A stretch of DNA of 64,000 bases from Hohaiivirga sp031546825 (GCA_031546825.1 JAVBJU010000002.1:124001-188000), one strand, 5' to 3'. Shown: positions 32,744 to 42,146, counted from the first letter of the stretch. Program-made: numbers and translations. The notes: generated by a model from the letters alone, not told the origin.

Positions 32744-34537
32744 TCAGGGGGTCAAAATATCCATCGTCGCAAATTGCAGCCCGGCGAGCCGTGCATAAAG
32801 CCCGCCGCGCTCAATCAGATCATCGTGCCGCCCCTCTTCAACGATGCGGCCGTGATCCATTACCAGAATGCGGTCGGCGGAACGGATGGTGGCCAGGCGA
32901 TGGGCGATGACCAGCGTCGTGCGCCCAACCATCAACCGGTCGAGCGCCTGCTGGACCTGATACTCACTTTCCGAATCAAGCGCCGATGTGGCTTCATCGA
33001 GCAATAGAATCGGCGCGTCCTTCAACAACGCCCGGGCGATACCGATGCGCTGGCGCTGCCCGCCCGACAGATCGACGCCGCGCTCACCGATCACGGTGTC
33101 ATAACCGAGCGGCAGGTCACGGATAAAATCGTCGGCCGCGGCGAGTGTAGCCGCGTGCGCTATCTCCTCCCGCGAGGGCACCCGCCCGTTTTCGCCATAG
33201 GCGATGTTGTCAGCCACCGTTGCGCCAAAAATCACCGGTTCCTGGGAAACCAGGGCAATACGCGCCCGCAACAAGGCAGGATCAACCGTATCCGCCGCCA
33301 CGCCATCAACGCGGACAATGCCGCTGATCGGGTCATAAAACCGCAATAGCAACTGGAACAGCGTGCTCTTACCGGCCCCCGATGGCCCAACCACCGCGAT
33401 GCGTTCCCCCGGCTTCACCGTAAAGCTGACACCGGCCAGCACGTCTTTGTCGGGACGGCCCGGATAAGCGAAGCGCACATGCTCCATCGCCACGGTGCCA
33501 AGCGGCGGCACGGGCATCGCCAGCGGCTTCTCCGGCCCCATGATGGTGGGGCGCGTCGCCAAGATTTCGGCCAACCGCTCGGCAGCTCCGGCAGCCTGCG
33601 CCAGCTCGCCATAGACCTCTGAAATCTGCCCGAGCGAAGACGCACCGAACACCGCGTAAATCAAAAATTGCACCAGTTCGCCGCTTTGCATGGCACCCGA
33701 GAGCACCTGGTGCGCGCCGTACCACAGCACCCCGACGACGCTGCCGAACACCAGCAGCATGGCAATGGCGGTGAGGATAGACCGCGCCCTGATCGACAGG
33801 CGCGCAGCCTCAAAGGTATCACGCACCGCATCGGTGAAGCGGCGCGCTGTTTCCGCTTCCATGACAAAAGCCTGCACCGTTCGCACTGCGCCCACCGCTT
33901 CAGCGGCATACGCAGAGGCATCCGCCAGGCGATCCTGGGCATTGCGCGACCGGCGACGGACGCCTCGGCCCGCCCCGACGAGCGACAACACAATGACCGG
34001 GATAGCCGCCAGGACAAAAGCCGACAATCTGGGGCTCGTCCACACCATCATCGTCACACCACCGAGAAACAATATGGTGTTGCGCAGCGCGATCGACAGC
34101 GAAACGCCAAAAACCGACTTCACCTGGGTGGTATCTGCGGTGAGCCGCGACAGAATTTCACCGCTGCGGGCGGCGTCGAAGAAGGAGACATCAAGACGCA
34201 CGAGATGGGAAAAGACCGCTTCCCGGATATCTGCAACCACCCGCTCCCCAAGGGACATCACCAACTGGTAACGAATGGAGCTGGCAATCGCGAGCACGGA
34301 CACCACCGCCATCAGCAGCCCGAACCACACATCAATCAGCCCGCCATCGGCCTGGGAAAAGCCGTGGTCGATCACCTGCCGAGCAGCAATCGGCAGCACA
34401 AGCGTCGCCCCCGCCGCAATAACAAGAGCGAGGGTGGCGGCAGCAGTGTGCGCTTTGTACCGGAACACGAAAGGGATGAGCGGCTTCAACGCCGAGACCG
34501 CCGCCCGGCGTTTTTCCTCCACCGACTGGTCGGCCAT
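32744..34537 (-). CDS. MsbA-like ABC exporter (fused membrane and ATPase domains)
   Basis: A 597-residue half-transporter: six membrane helices in the first ~320 residues, then an ABC ATPase with Walker A GPSGAGKST, Q-loop LVSQEPVIFG, signature LSGGQRQRIGIARALL, Walker B ILLLDEATSALD and the H-loop in VIAHRLATI. It works as a homodimer or with a partner to export lipids, glycans or drugs. The nearby glycan genes on the same strand make envelope export plausible but are separated by 139 bp. Confidence 0.93.
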   Translation of the reverse strand: MADQSVEEKRRAAVSALKPLIPFVFRYKAHTAAATLALVIAAGATLVLPIAARQVIDHGFSQADGGLIDVWFGLLMAVVSVLAIASSIRYQLVMSLGERVVADIREAVFSHLVRLDVSFFDAARSGEILSRLTADTTQVKSVFGVSLSIALRNTILFLGGVTMMVWTSPRLSAFVLAAIPVIVLSLVGAGRGVRRRSRNAQDRLADASAYAAEAVGAVRTVQAFVMEAETARRFTDAVRDTFEAARLSIRARSILTAIAMLLVFGSVVGVLWYGAHQVLSGAMQSGELVQFLIYAVFGASSLGQISEVYGELAQAAGAAERLAEILATRPTIMGPEKPLAMPVPPLGTVAMEHVRFAYPGRPDKDVLAGVSFTVKPGERIAVVGPSGAGKSTLFQLLLRFYDPISGIVRVDGVAADTVDPALLRARIALVSQEPVIFGATVADNIAYGENGRVPSREEIAHAATLAAADDFIRDLPLGYDTVIGERGVDLSGGQRQRIGIARALLKDAPILLLDEATSALDSESEYQVQQALDRLMVGRTTLVIAHRLATIRSADRILVMDHGRIVEEGRHDDLIERGGLYARLAGLQFATMDILTP

Positions 34538-34676
34538 GGTTCGAATCCCTTTAGCTGCTGCCCGTGCTCATATGCTTCCGCAACGGCATGATAAGCCGTT
34601 GCGACATATCCATGCTCCTTTTCGGAACATATTGGCAAGGGGAAGCGCTGTCTAAAGTATTCGCACCAGGCGACTG

Positions 34677-35840
34677 CTATTTGACCAGAACCAGATCGGT
34701 GAAGTCGTCTTTATCAACAATTCTTAGATACTCATTGGGATGCAACGCGACCGCCCTGCCATCAGCCTGCAATTCGTTGATGGCAAAACCCGATGCGCCA
34801 ATTTCTTCCAGAAACGCGATAGGATCAATATCAAGCTGCCGATAGCGATCAGGCGAAAACTCCATGATGACGATCAGCGGCCCCGAGCGCTCAAACACGC
34901 CCTTGGCACCGCGCCACACAGCACGCTCAAACCCCTCGACGTCGATTTTGATCATCTGTGGTGTTATCGCGCGGCCATGAGCTTCGGAAATCCGGCTGAC
35001 AACCGTATCAAGTGGCTGGACGGGGACTGTCTCCGAATGGGTTTCCTGCGCGTCAAATGAAATCAGCGAAGCCGAACCCATATAGTCACCGGCGCAACTC
35101 AACGCCATTTCGCCGGACTGCTCGGCAATGGCCGAATTCTCCACGGTCGAGAACCGGTCAAAGCCATTGATAGCTAAAGACTTCCGAATGAGCCCGGCGA
35201 GCTTCTTCTGGGGCTCAACAGCAACCACAAACCCTCCTCGCCCCACAAGATGCGCGGCAAGAATCGTATAGAAGCCACAGTTAGCTCCGATATCAAAAAA
35301 TACTTCGCCCGGACGGAGATTGGCAATGATGAAATCAGTGACATGCTGTTCCCAACGCCCGTCATATGCGAGATGCGGCGAGATACTGATGTCATTGCTG
35401 GCCACATAGATTTTGCGACCAAAATAGGTTTCCGTAAGGAGGGTGTCATCGCCGATATAGGTGCAGAAATGCGTTGACCGGCTCACCACGGGTAGTGGCT
35501 CTGGATTTGTCTGACTAGCCAGTGCTGCCTTGATATGGAGACTTTTAACATGGTTGCGCTCATGCTGCGCACTTCGAACATGGAAGAGTACATAGACTTC
35601 GTTGGCAAAAGCGATTGATGCCCTGCCAAGGAGCGCCGCATAAATCGCGTAATATTTCGGCAGAATATCGTCTTTATGCAACACCAACAGAAACTCCCCC
35701 ACGCCAAGGAGGTCGGGGGCAATGTGCTCAATCGGAGAGACTTTTGCCTCCCAAAGCGGCCAACGGGAGGACACGAAGATGGGGCACGGAAAGCTGGTGG
35801 CGTGCTCAGCAACTTCCCTGGCATGGTGATTGTCTGTCAA
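34677..35840 (-). CDS. FkbM-family methyltransferase
   Basis: A 387-residue protein with an unassigned N-terminal ~165 residues and a C-terminal FkbM-type SAM methyltransferase domain: VFFDIGANCGFYTILAAHLVG (SAM loop), VVAVEPQKKLAGLIRKSL, and IKIDVEGFERAVWRGA. FkbM enzymes O-methylate sugars or polyketides. Its start overlaps the end of the upstream glycosyltransferase gene (ATGA), so it likely methylates the glycan made by that cluster. Confidence 0.88.
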   Translation of the reverse strand: MTDNHHAREVAEHATSFPCPIFVSSRWPLWEAKVSPIEHIAPDLLGVGEFLLVLHKDDILPKYYAIYAALLGRASIAFANEVYVLFHVRSAQHERNHVKSLHIKAALASQTNPEPLPVVSRSTHFCTYIGDDTLLTETYFGRKIYVASNDISISPHLAYDGRWEQHVTDFIIANLRPGEVFFDIGANCGFYTILAAHLVGRGGFVVAVEPQKKLAGLIRKSLAINGFDRFSTVENSAIAEQSGEMALSCAGDYMGSASLISFDAQETHSETVPVQPLDTVVSRISEAHGRAITPQMIKIDVEGFERAVWRGAKGVFERSGPLIVIMEFSPDRYRQLDIDPIAFLEEIGASGFAINELQADGRAVALHPNEYLRIVDKDDFTDLVLVK

Positions 35841-36847
35841 GGTTGTTCCTCTGCAAGATTTTCGAATATTCTGACCAACGCATTAGCGTTTAGCTCCCAA
35901 GTGAGACTGCGCGCCTTTGCTTCTGCCGCTGCTGCAACGCGTTCCGCCAAACCGCGATCATATTGCAGACGCCGAATAGCATTGAGCCATTCCCGTGGCA
36001 GAAACGGATCGACCAGAATCGCGGCATCGACCATAAACTCATTGAGCGCAGGCCGGTCGCTGCAAATGGAGGGAACGCCCAGCAACCCTGCCTCCAGAGG
36101 AGGCAAACCGAATCCCTCATGAAGCGACGGCATGACAAGGGCGATGCTCTTGAGCAGCACGGCTGCCGCCGCGCTATCGCTGAGCCGCCCAAGCGGAAAA
36201 ATGAGTTCGGGATCAACCCCCCAAACGCGCGCGCGATCCAAAATATCATCGCAGGCCTGCCCGATGACTACCAGCGCGAGATCGTTGCCTGGGTTGAGCG
36301 AAAGCGCATTCAGGATGACATCGATATTCTTATGGGGATCACCCGCCCCGAGATAGGTCACGAAAGGAATAATAGGCAGGTCAAGAGCCGGTGCTTCACC
36401 TTCGCATTTAAGATCGGCAACACCATTATAAACTACCGAAATCTTTTCGGCAGGGATAAGCAAATGCTTTGTAATATCGTTTTTCGAAGATTGACTAATT
36501 GTCAAAATGCGGTCCGCTTGCCCCGCAACATTTGAAAAGTCATAGAGCCATTGATCCTGGGCAGCATGAAAAAAATAACGCAAACTCAAAGGGATCGTAT
36601 CATGGATCATCACCACAGAGCGGTCAGGCAAAATCTCCGGACACCAATGAATGGACGGGAAAAAATAGATCGCCGTTTTCGGCGGGGTCCGGCAAAGCTC
36701 TCGGGCCGCCACTTTTTTGAGCGCCACTAAAACCTCTCGACCAACACGTCCAATCCCACGCCTGTCATCAAGAGGTCCTAGATCGAAGAAAACTTTGAAC
36801 CTCGGAAAATCGATGATATCAAACCGGTTGCCAGACAACAGCATCAT
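35837..36847 (-). CDS. Glycosyltransferase family 4 protein
   Basis: A 336-residue GT-B glycosyltransferase (group 1/GT4). The donor-binding half shows VTYLGAGDPHKNIDVILNAL, LGRLSDSAAAAVL and the E-x7-E region SLHEGFGLPPLEAGLLGVP. The ATG at 36847 is chosen because GGGGAAGG sits just upstream and it overlaps the previous stop (ATGA); a longer reading to 36907 would overlap that gene by 60 bp. Middle gene of a three-gene surface-glycan unit. Confidence 0.88.
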   Translation of the reverse strand: MMLLSGNRFDIIDFPRFKVFFDLGPLDDRRGIGRVGREVLVALKKVAARELCRTPPKTAIYFFPSIHWCPEILPDRSVVMIHDTIPLSLRYFFHAAQDQWLYDFSNVAGQADRILTISQSSKNDITKHLLIPAEKISVVYNGVADLKCEGEAPALDLPIIPFVTYLGAGDPHKNIDVILNALSLNPGNDLALVVIGQACDDILDRARVWGVDPELIFPLGRLSDSAAAAVLLKSIALVMPSLHEGFGLPPLEAGLLGVPSICSDRPALNEFMVDAAILVDPFLPREWLNAIRRLQYDRGLAERVAAAAEAKARSLTWELNANALVRIFENLAEEQP

Positions 36848-37272
36848 GCCTTCCCCAAACGTCGAAGCATACGAGAGAGCATACGAAGCGGCTTGGTTAT
36901 CAGCCATGACGTCGACATCCTGAACGCGCCATTTTCGGAAGTCAGCGTGGCAATGGCACTATCACGATTTTCGATTTCACTATTTCGGCGAGCTATTTCC
37001 GTATGTAAGTGGGTTATTTCCGTATGTAAGCGGGCTATTTCAGCGTTACCGCGTTCGACAACGATATCTCGGCCATCTATTTCGCTGTTCAGATATTCCA
37101 GATGGCGACGAAGGTCGGATAGTTCCAACTGCATCACCCGGCGGTGCGTTTGCAGCCGCTGATAAGCCGCATTTATCCGCAAAAGCGATTCTTCATATTG
37201 TTCGCATTTACCTGGAAGAAACGGAACTGTCGTTTCTGAAACTATATTATCGGCTTGTTTTTTTATAGACAT
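36844..37272 (-). CDS. Coiled-coil protein of glycan cluster
   Basis: A 142-residue protein, mostly coiled coil (~residues 25-118) with glutamate/isoleucine heptads and a repeated EI-RLHTEITHLHTEI-type stretch. The C terminus SWLITKPLRMLSRM resembles the 'SWR-lT-PLR' tail seen after coiled coils in many polysaccharide-cluster transferases, suggesting membrane or partner docking. It is first in the unit, overlapping the glycosyltransferase by 4 bp. It could be a chain-length ruler or scaffold; this is a guess. No catalytic motif. Confidence 0.65.
   Translation of the reverse strand: MSIKKQADNIVSETTVPFLPGKCEQYEESLLRINAAYQRLQTHRRVMQLELSDLRRHLEYLNSEIDGRDIVVERGNAEIARLHTEITHLHTEIARRNSEIENRDSAIATLTSENGAFRMSTSWLITKPLRMLSRMLRRLGKA
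36993..37034. repeat. 21-bp tandem duplication inside coiled-coil gene
   Basis: Two adjacent copies of a 21-bp unit (36993-37013 and 37014-37034) that differ at two bases. They encode one extra seven-residue heptad, so slippage would change coiled-coil length in register. Confidence 0.75.
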
Positions 37273-37665
37273 AACCCAGACGACCTAAGCTAACAACAAT
37301 AAACACCATCACTGATTTTTACTATCTTTTCCTAAATTATACCTCGGCCTCCAACGACGCGCAAGCCTTTAATCAACTATGTAATTTTTGTCATTTACCG
37401 TGCTGGATCCTTTTCACGTTTTTTCCCTACTGCTCAAAGAGTAATCGTGAAAGAGCACAATTACTCACGGGCGCAAGCTTCTTATCAATAAAAATTTGTC
37501 CCCAACCGGATAGTTCACCAGTCACTACAAAGAACAAATCGCTCTATTCTCTGCTCATGTGGAGAGATCGGCAGGCCCTCTTAAAAGAAGTCGCAGCGCG
37601 AAGATATTTCGCACTGCGTATGACTGCCACCCATCGGGCCTCTCCTTCCGGGCAACCTCCGAGCG
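37273..37665. other. Non-coding gap, 393 bp
   Basis: AT-rich stretch between the start of the coiled-coil gene and the end of the dcuC-like gene. It should hold the glycan-cluster promoter. A stem near 37593-37616 (GCAGCGCGAA / TTCGCACTGC, one G-U pair) could be a weak terminator for the dcuC-like gene. No gene is seen. Confidence 0.5.
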
Positions 37666-39027
37666 TCAATAAAACAGCCCAATAATCGCCGTATGTGCGA
37701 TAAAGCCCGCCGCAAGCGGCACGGCGGTTCGTTTGACCACGTCCATGGGCGAGAGGTTGGCCGCGCTGGAAACCGCAATCACCACGCCGGAGACGGGCGA
37801 CAGGGCTCGGCCCATATGGGATGCCTGCTGCATGGGCAGGATCATGCTGACCGGGCTGACGCCCATGCTGGCGGCGATCTGGGGGATCAGTTCGACGAAG
37901 GCCAGGAAGGGGGCGTTTCCCGAGCCCATGATAATGGCTGCGGCCAATGTCACCAGCGCGAACACCGCCGCCATGGCGAAGGGTGGCAGGCCCACATGCT
38001 CTGCCATGACAATCAACTGATCGATGGCACCGATGGTGGTGATGCCATGGGCAAAGATGCCCGCGGCAACCAGCAGGCCGACGACATTGGTGAAGGCATT
38101 GCCCATTCCCTTGAGGAACGGCGAGAACCCGGCGCAGGTCTTCTTGAAACTCCTGTTGCGCAGGAGTTCCGCCAGCATACAGACCGCCATGGCAATCAGA
38201 ACGATCGTCACCACATCGAATTTCAACATCTTGGTGAACACCGAGGAGGTGCCCACCGCCATGATAATCGGCAGCAAGGGCAGAAGAGCATAATAGCCGG
38301 GGGCCTGCTCGCCCTCGCTCGCCTGTTCAGCGGCAACGGGCTGAGCGACATAGCCGCTGATACGGTCGCAACGGCGCTGCCAGAAAACGTGGGCGATGCC
38401 AACGACCAGCACCGCGGCAAGCGCTGCCGGTCCCTGATGGTAGAGAACATATTCCACCACATCCATGCCTACCGCCTTGGAGCCACGGATGGCGTCAATC
38501 GCGGTGGGCGTATAGGCCACACCGAGAGACGTGGCGATCACACCAGCGCTGGATGCCGGAGACAGGCCGAGGCCAACCATGATAGGAAACATGGTCCCCA
38601 TCAAGAGAACCGCGAGGCCCGTGGCCGAGGGGATCGCCAGTTGCAGCCCGCTCGCCAGAAGAAAGGCAAAGAACAGCAAGGTGTAGGGCGAACGCATGTT
38701 GCGCAGGGGCCGAGTGGCGATACGCACCACTGCCGCGTTGGCCCCGATATGGTCCATGTAATGGGCAAAGCCCATCAGCGCCATGATCATCAAACCGAGA
38801 TCAGCGGCCCGGGTGCTGAACATATCCTGCATCAGCTTGAACGGGTCGAGCACGCGCACACCCGTGCTGGCTATACCTTTCGGCAGGATGGAACCCCAAC
38901 CGGTGGCCAATGTGACGAACATCAGCACCAACCCGGCAACAATCAGAACCGGCTCCGGTCGGTAATCGCGCAAAATGAGCCAGGCCACCGCAACGATGAC
39001 CAAAAGTGTAATCAAAACCTGAAGCAT
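37666..39027 (-). CDS. DcuC-family C4-dicarboxylate transporter
   Basis: A 453-residue membrane protein with about 12 hydrophobic segments, matching the DcuC family (anaerobic C4-dicarboxylate exchangers/exporters, 461 residues in E. coli). Family stretches include MIMALMGFAHYMDHIGANAAVV, LASGLQLAIPSATGLAVLLMGT, AYTPTAIDAIRGSK, GSGNAPFLAFVELIP and MQQASHMGRALSPVSGVVI. It follows pepT by 5 bp, so they share a transcript. It may export succinate or import dicarboxylates or peptide breakdown products; direction cannot be told. Confidence 0.86.
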   Translation of the reverse strand: MLQVLITLLVIVAVAWLILRDYRPEPVLIVAGLVLMFVTLATGWGSILPKGIASTGVRVLDPFKLMQDMFSTRAADLGLMIMALMGFAHYMDHIGANAAVVRIATRPLRNMRSPYTLLFFAFLLASGLQLAIPSATGLAVLLMGTMFPIMVGLGLSPASSAGVIATSLGVAYTPTAIDAIRGSKAVGMDVVEYVLYHQGPAALAAVLVVGIAHVFWQRRCDRISGYVAQPVAAEQASEGEQAPGYYALLPLLPIIMAVGTSSVFTKMLKFDVVTIVLIAMAVCMLAELLRNRSFKKTCAGFSPFLKGMGNAFTNVVGLLVAAGIFAHGITTIGAIDQLIVMAEHVGLPPFAMAAVFALVTLAAAIIMGSGNAPFLAFVELIPQIAASMGVSPVSMILPMQQASHMGRALSPVSGVVIAVSSAANLSPMDVVKRTAVPLAAGFIAHTAIIGLFY

Positions 39028-39032
39028 GATGT

Positions 39033-40277
39033 TTACCTGCTCGAAAAGCGTTCAGCGGTGAGTTTGACGATCTCTGTGACGACACTGCTGGCAGCGCGTA
39101 ATGAGCGAACGGGCAAATACTCATAAATGGAATGGAAATTATGCGCTCCGGTGAAAATATTGGGGCATGGCAAGCCGTTTTGGGAAAGCACCGCGCCGTC
39201 ATAGCCGCCGCGCATGGGGATCGGGCACGGCTCTATATTGCACCGGCGATAGGCCTCCTTGGCAATATCAATGGGATAGGCGTTTTCGCCCTGCAGGCTG
39301 TTATGGACATTGGCGTAGCGGTCGCTCAGCGTGCAGGTGACGCTGTTTTCGCCAAACAGCAGAGCGCAGCTTTGGGAGAGGTTGCGCAGGAACTCCAGGC
39401 GCTGGCGATAGCCCTCTTCGGTGAAGTCACGGATATCAAGGTTCAACACCGTGCGGGCGCTGTTGCCCTGCAATTGCTTGACCCAGTAATACCCTTCCGT
39501 GCCCTCGGTGTATTCGGGCGCTTCTCCACCTGGCAGCATGGCAATGAACTTGTGCGCCATCAGCAGCGCGTTCTTCAGTTTGCCTTTGGCGGACATGGGA
39601 TGCGCCGACTGGCCGGTGAAGATAATTTCGGCGTCGCCCGCGTTCCAATTTTCATAGACGAGTTCGCCGATGCCGCAGCAATCAAGTGTGTAGGCGAATT
39701 TGGCACCGAAAGACTTCACATCGAACGCCTTTGCGCCGCGCAGTCCCTGCTCCTCATCGGGCACAAAGCCGATCTTCACTGGGCCGTGCTTGATATCGGG
39801 ATTGGCGAGGAGGAATTGCAGTGTGTCCATGATCGCGGCAATTGCCGCCTTATCGTCGGCCCCAAGCAAGCTGGTGCCATCGGTGACAATCAGATCATCG
39901 CCGATATATCCCGCCAATTCTGGAAACGCGCTCTGGCGCAGAAATATCTGCTTCCCGGCATTGAGGCAGAGGTCGCCGCCCTTATAGGGGAGGATTTGCG
40001 CATGGGTATCGGCGGTTTGCTCGGCGCTGGTGTCGAGATGGCCGAAGAACGCCACAGCAGGCACATCCGCCGCGATGTTCGACGGCAGGGTTGCGGTGAC
40101 AATCGCTGTCTCGCGCAATACCACATCCTTCATGCCCATATCCGTCAATTGCTGGGCGAGGAGCTTGGCCAAAACCATCTGCCCCGGCGACGACGGCATG
40201 ATGCCCGCAGCACCCTTTGCCCTATCGGTTGTAGTATTGATTTTCACATAGTCGAGAAAACGGTCAACGATATCCAT
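39033..40277 (-). CDS. pepT: Peptidase T (tripeptide aminopeptidase)
   Basis: A 414-residue M20-family zinc tripeptidase (408 in E. coli). Zinc and catalytic motifs are present: FFGHLDTSAEQ, SLLGADDKAAIAAIMD, VGFVPDEEQGLRGA, YTLDCCGIGELVYENWNA, TGQSAHPMSAKGKLKNA, and FTGAHNFHSIYEYLPV near the end. It is co-transcribed with the downstream dcuC-like gene, an arrangement I associate with anaerobic amino-acid or peptide use rather than with Rhizobiales core genes. Confidence 0.95.
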   Translation of the reverse strand: MDIVDRFLDYVKINTTTDRAKGAAGIMPSSPGQMVLAKLLAQQLTDMGMKDVVLRETAIVTATLPSNIAADVPAVAFFGHLDTSAEQTADTHAQILPYKGGDLCLNAGKQIFLRQSAFPELAGYIGDDLIVTDGTSLLGADDKAAIAAIMDTLQFLLANPDIKHGPVKIGFVPDEEQGLRGAKAFDVKSFGAKFAYTLDCCGIGELVYENWNAGDAEIIFTGQSAHPMSAKGKLKNALLMAHKFIAMLPGGEAPEYTEGTEGYYWVKQLQGNSARTVLNLDIRDFTEEGYRQRLEFLRNLSQSCALLFGENSVTCTLSDRYANVHNSLQGENAYPIDIAKEAYRRCNIEPCPIPMRGGYDGAVLSQNGLPCPNIFTGAHNFHSIYEYLPVRSLRAASSVVTEIVKLTAERFSSR

Positions 40278-40460
40278 GAAGGTATCATCCTTTGCTAAAG
40301 GGAATAGATAAGCATCTGGTTATAATGAGGTGGCCCAAGCGAAGCGCGTTGAATATGAAACGCACTTCTGCCTGGTTCCTGTTACGCCGCAACGCTTGGC
40401 GTTAAACCGGCGCTCCACTTAAAACGTGCGTTACTTCTAACCAATTGAGTTGATCGGAAA

Positions 40461-40483
40461 CCGGTTCGTGTCACACGAACCGG
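40461..40483 (-). terminator. Hairpin downstream of SDR gene
   Basis: A perfect 10-bp stem CCGGTTCGTG / CACGAACCGG with a 3-base loop, just beyond the stop of the minus-strand SDR gene. The trailing bases on that strand (TTTCC) are only weakly T-rich, so termination may be incomplete. Confidence 0.6.
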
Positions 40484-40487
40484 GGCT

Positions 40488-41246
40488 TTACCCCCGTCCC
40501 ACATATGGCATTTTTGAAGCCATTACTGTTGTGAATAGAATATTCGCCTCGAGCGGCAGGCTGGCCATATTGGCAACCGTTTGGCCGACGATGGCAACGT
40601 CGAGACGGTCTTCCGGCATCAGTTCTCCATTGGGCTGGAGCACGCCCGCACTCATGCGCTCGGTCAGGTCGGTGGCGGCGTTGCCGATATCGATTTGGCC
40701 GCAGACGATATCAAAGGGCCGCCCGTCCAGCGCGACCGCTTTGGTAATGCCCGTCACTGCGTGCTTGGTTGCGGTATAGGCCAGCGAATGCGGGCGCGGT
40801 ACATAGGCAGAGAGCGAGCCGTTATTGATAATCCGCCCGCCACGCGGGCTCTGGCTTTTCATGAGACGGAACGCGGCCTGGGTGCAGAGAAACACGCCAG
40901 TGAGGTTGGTACCGACAACCGAATTCCACAGCTCGATGTCGTAATCATAGAACGGGATGCTGCCTGCGTTGCGCCCGGCATTATTAAAGAGAACATCAAG
41001 GCGTCCGAAGCGGGCAACGAGGGCGGCAAACAGCGCATCGACCGATGCCGGGTCGGCCACATCCGCCACCACCGGTAGCGCTGTTCCCCCAGCTTTTGTG
41101 ATCTCGCTGGCAACGGCCTGCAAAGGCTCCATCCGGCGTCCGGCCAGCACCACCGCAAAACCTGCTGCAGAAAGGGCCAGACTGCTTGCCTTGCCAATGC
41201 CGCTACCGGCACCGGTTACCAATGCTATTTTCTGTGCTGACATCAT
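40488..41246 (-). CDS. Short-chain dehydrogenase/reductase (SDR)
   Basis: About 252 residues of classical SDR type: the NAD(P)-binding VTGAGSGIGKASSLAL, FNNAGRNAG, the catalytic serine in INNGSLSAYVPRPHSLAYTATKHA with Tyr and Lys of the YxxxK motif. ATG at 41246 or 41243, with GGGGAAGA just upstream; the long open stretch before it is not coding-like. Substrate unknown and no linked pathway genes; it stands alone between pepT and rpmE. Confidence 0.9.
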   Translation of the reverse strand: MMSAQKIALVTGAGSGIGKASSLALSAAGFAVVLAGRRMEPLQAVASEITKAGGTALPVVADVADPASVDALFAALVARFGRLDVLFNNAGRNAGSIPFYDYDIELWNSVVGTNLTGVFLCTQAAFRLMKSQSPRGGRIINNGSLSAYVPRPHSLAYTATKHAVTGITKAVALDGRPFDIVCGQIDIGNAATDLTERMSAGVLQPNGELMPEDRLDVAIVGQTVANMASLPLEANILFTTVMASKMPYVGRG

Positions 41247-41593
41247 TCTTCCCCGATCTGGTTCATGCAGAGTATATATTGCTGAAATTGATGTCACCCG
41301 CCACGAAATAACGGCAAAAAATATAACTGCGACATCTTGCCAGTGTCCGCCACCGTCCGCGGCAAGCGTAAAAACAGGCGCTTCCATGCGGTTTTCCCTT
41401 GTCCGCGCGAACCAACTGCGGTATAGGCCCGAAATCCCCCGGAGCAGGATGTGGTTTTTGTTGGCTTTTGCCGCGCCCACCTGCCCAATTTTGATTGATT
41501 GAGGCTCGGCTGAGAAATGGCTGGTAGCCTCCAGGCTGTTCAGATAGGGCGCATTCGCCCATATCGATCGGACTGAACCCAAGGACTACGACG
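41247..41593. other. Non-coding gap, 347 bp
   Basis: Lies between the divergent SDR and rpmE starts and should carry both promoters. I see no gene, RNA or clear regulatory motif in it. Confidence 0.4.
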
Positions 41594-41830
41594 ATGGCTC
41601 GCGAAGCAACCGTTCACCCGGACTACCACTTCATCAAGGTGGTGATGACCGACGGCACCGAATACCAGACCCGTTCGACCTACGGCAAGGAAGGCGATGT
41701 CCTCAACCTCGACATCGACCCCAACACCCATCCGGCATGGACCGGCGGCACCCAGCACATGCTGGATCGCGGCGGTCGCGTTTCGCGCTTCAATTCGCGC
41801 TTCGGTGGGCTCTCCTTCGGCAAGAAGTAA
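41594..41830 (+). CDS. rpmE: 50S ribosomal protein L31
   Basis: A 78-residue L31: HPDYHFIKVVMTDGTEYQTRST, then NTHPAWTGG and DRGGRVSRFNSRFGGL. It lacks the four zinc cysteines, so it is the zinc-independent (C-) form usual in alphaproteobacteria. Terminator follows. Confidence 0.96.
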   Translation: MAREATVHPDYHFIKVVMTDGTEYQTRSTYGKEGDVLNLDIDPNTHPAWTGGTQHMLDRGGRVSRFNSRFGGLSFGKK

Positions 41831-41856
41831 GCATCATTCGCCAGGCGAAAGATTTG

Positions 41857-41885
41857 AAAAGGCTCCGGTTTCCGGGGCCTTTTTG
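41857..41885 (+). terminator. Intrinsic terminator after rpmE
   Basis: A 12-bp stem with one mismatch (AAAAGGCTCCGG / CCGGGGCCTTTT), 3-base loop and a T-tract. Confidence 0.85.
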
Positions 41886-41963
41886 CTTAGGGAAGCGCCT
41901 GTCGATCGCCACAAAAAATTGCAGCGGGTGCCGCACGCCAGCACAAGATTAAGGAAAAACATC

Positions 41964-42131
41964 ATGGAGCTTGTCATTCTATTCCTCTTTTTCTTGGCGG
42001 GGGTGCTCATCTGGAAGCTGCCACGACTTGAAAATGTGGCATTTTTGCTTGTTGTCATCGCCCTCGTCGCGGCAATGGCCATTTTCCTCATCGGCAATAA
42101 TGCCATGCTGTTGCCCGGCATTAACTACTAG
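41964..42131 (+). CDS. Small membrane protein, 55 residues
   Basis: Encodes two closely spaced hydrophobic segments (MELVILFLFFLAGVLIW and ENVAFLLVVIALVAAMAIF). AAGGA lies 8 bases upstream of the ATG. It ends 15 bp before the DsbB-like/propeller fusion gene on the same strand, so it is probably co-expressed and may be an accessory subunit. I do not recognise a family. Confidence 0.6.
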   Translation: MELVILFLFFLAGVLIWKLPRLENVAFLLVVIALVAAMAIFLIGNNAMLLPGINY

Positions 42132-42146
42132 GACGAGGGGGAAATC

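Noticed and set aside
37693..39126. Long plus-strand open frame of 477 codons opposite the dcuC-like gene
   Set aside because: It is the shadow of a high-GC gene: composition is His/Gly/Gln/Arg-rich with no domain, while the minus-strand frame is a clear membrane transporter.
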